DNA from: JAHELQ01 sp965603365
GTDB lineage: Bacteria > Acidobacteriota > Aminicenantia > UBA2199
Direction of reading: 5' to 3'
Length of the DNA: 5,374 nucleotides
Assembly (NCBI GenBank): GCA_965603365.1
Contig: CBFDCR010000138.1
Span: forward strand, 1-5,374
Position numbers and translations under genes: made by a program. The notes beneath the pieces are model-generated. The model was not told the origin of the DNA and did not search any database. It saw nothing but the letters and a program-made list of their open reading frames with translations. Positions 5,354 to 5,374 of this stretch are shown here, one piece after another (position 1 is the first letter of the stretch; each line of letters starts with the position of its first letter).

Positions 5354-5374
5354 CTACTGTTGAAAGGGGGATTG
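5354..5374 (-). pseudogene. Probable upstream coding of the M28 gene, out of continuity
   Basis: In the M28 frame the last seven codons before the window edge read QSPFQQ and then TAG (5356-5354). One frame over, the bases read NPPFNSRN, and adding a base at the AACTAAAA run near 5346-5353 would join this to LKEKYSPP. Both are plausible PA-domain text, so coding almost certainly continues leftward in the protein, but a stop or a 1-base deletion breaks it here. Too little is visible to decide. Confidence 0.4.

Noticed and set aside
4929..5363. Plus-strand open frames opposite the M28 gene
   Set aside because: Antisense shadows; the minus strand carries all M28 metal ligands.
1..5374. Genome-wide TAG reassignment
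   Set aside because: TAG ends map exactly where the family normally ends, and the right-edge break can equally be a 1-base indel, so only the 1634 site needs an amber explanation.
1..5374. CRISPR array, tRNA, rRNA, insertion sequence or attachment site
   Set aside because: No regularly spaced repeats, cloverleaf, transposase, terminal inverted repeats or integrase were seen.

Overview
This is a bacterial chromosomal window. It shows AGGAG-type Shine-Dalgarno sites, sigma70-like -35/-10 boxes, a type I methionine aminopeptidase and an M28 metallopeptidase. The lineage cannot be fixed from the sequence: the two recognisable housekeeping or degradative genes are widespread, and the other genes are uncharacterised.

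Layout. (1) Positions 1-472, minus strand: remains of an operon. It holds the C-terminal tail of an MT-A70-type adenine methyltransferase with no catalytic part, then a small conserved hypothetical gene that is frameshifted at a homopolymer and runs off the left edge. A good intrinsic terminator lies just upstream of the remnant, reading leftward. (2) Positions 473-816: AT-rich divergent control region. Two back-to-back promoters overlap, with an imperfect palindrome across both -10 boxes. The leftward promoter and the terminator bound a possible transcript of about 300 nt. (3) Positions 817-1864, plus strand: an XRE-family regulator, translationally overlapped by a gene of unknown function whose frame is broken by one in-frame TAG and then stays open for 75 more codons. 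(4) Positions 1869-3066, minus strand, meeting the previous unit tail to tail with a 4-bp gap: a secreted protein of unknown function, followed in another frame by a second unknown ORF. They are either two overlapping genes or one gene split by a 1-base frameshift. (5) Positions 3067-3472: divergent intergenic region with a promoter for each flank and several inverted repeats. (6) Positions 3473-4219, plus strand: map, with all metal ligands present. (7) Positions 4235-5374, minus strand: an M28 zinc aminopeptidase-like protein with a PA-type domain, convergent with map and cut by the right edge. Its frame is also disturbed near the edge.

How the parts relate. Map acts in cytosolic N-terminal methionine removal, and M28/PA proteins usually act outside the cytoplasm, so their adjacency does not imply a shared pathway. 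The left half (regulator, unknown partner, secreted unknown pair, methyltransferase fragment) reads as an accessory region. The most notable overall trait is the number of coding disruptions in 5.4 kb: two probable 1-base homopolymer frameshifts, one clean in-frame TAG, and a broken frame at the right edge. Pseudogene decay, sequencing or assembly indels, and amber recoding are competing explanations. Indels cannot explain the TAG at 1634, and a recoded amber is weakened by TAG being the natural stop of map.
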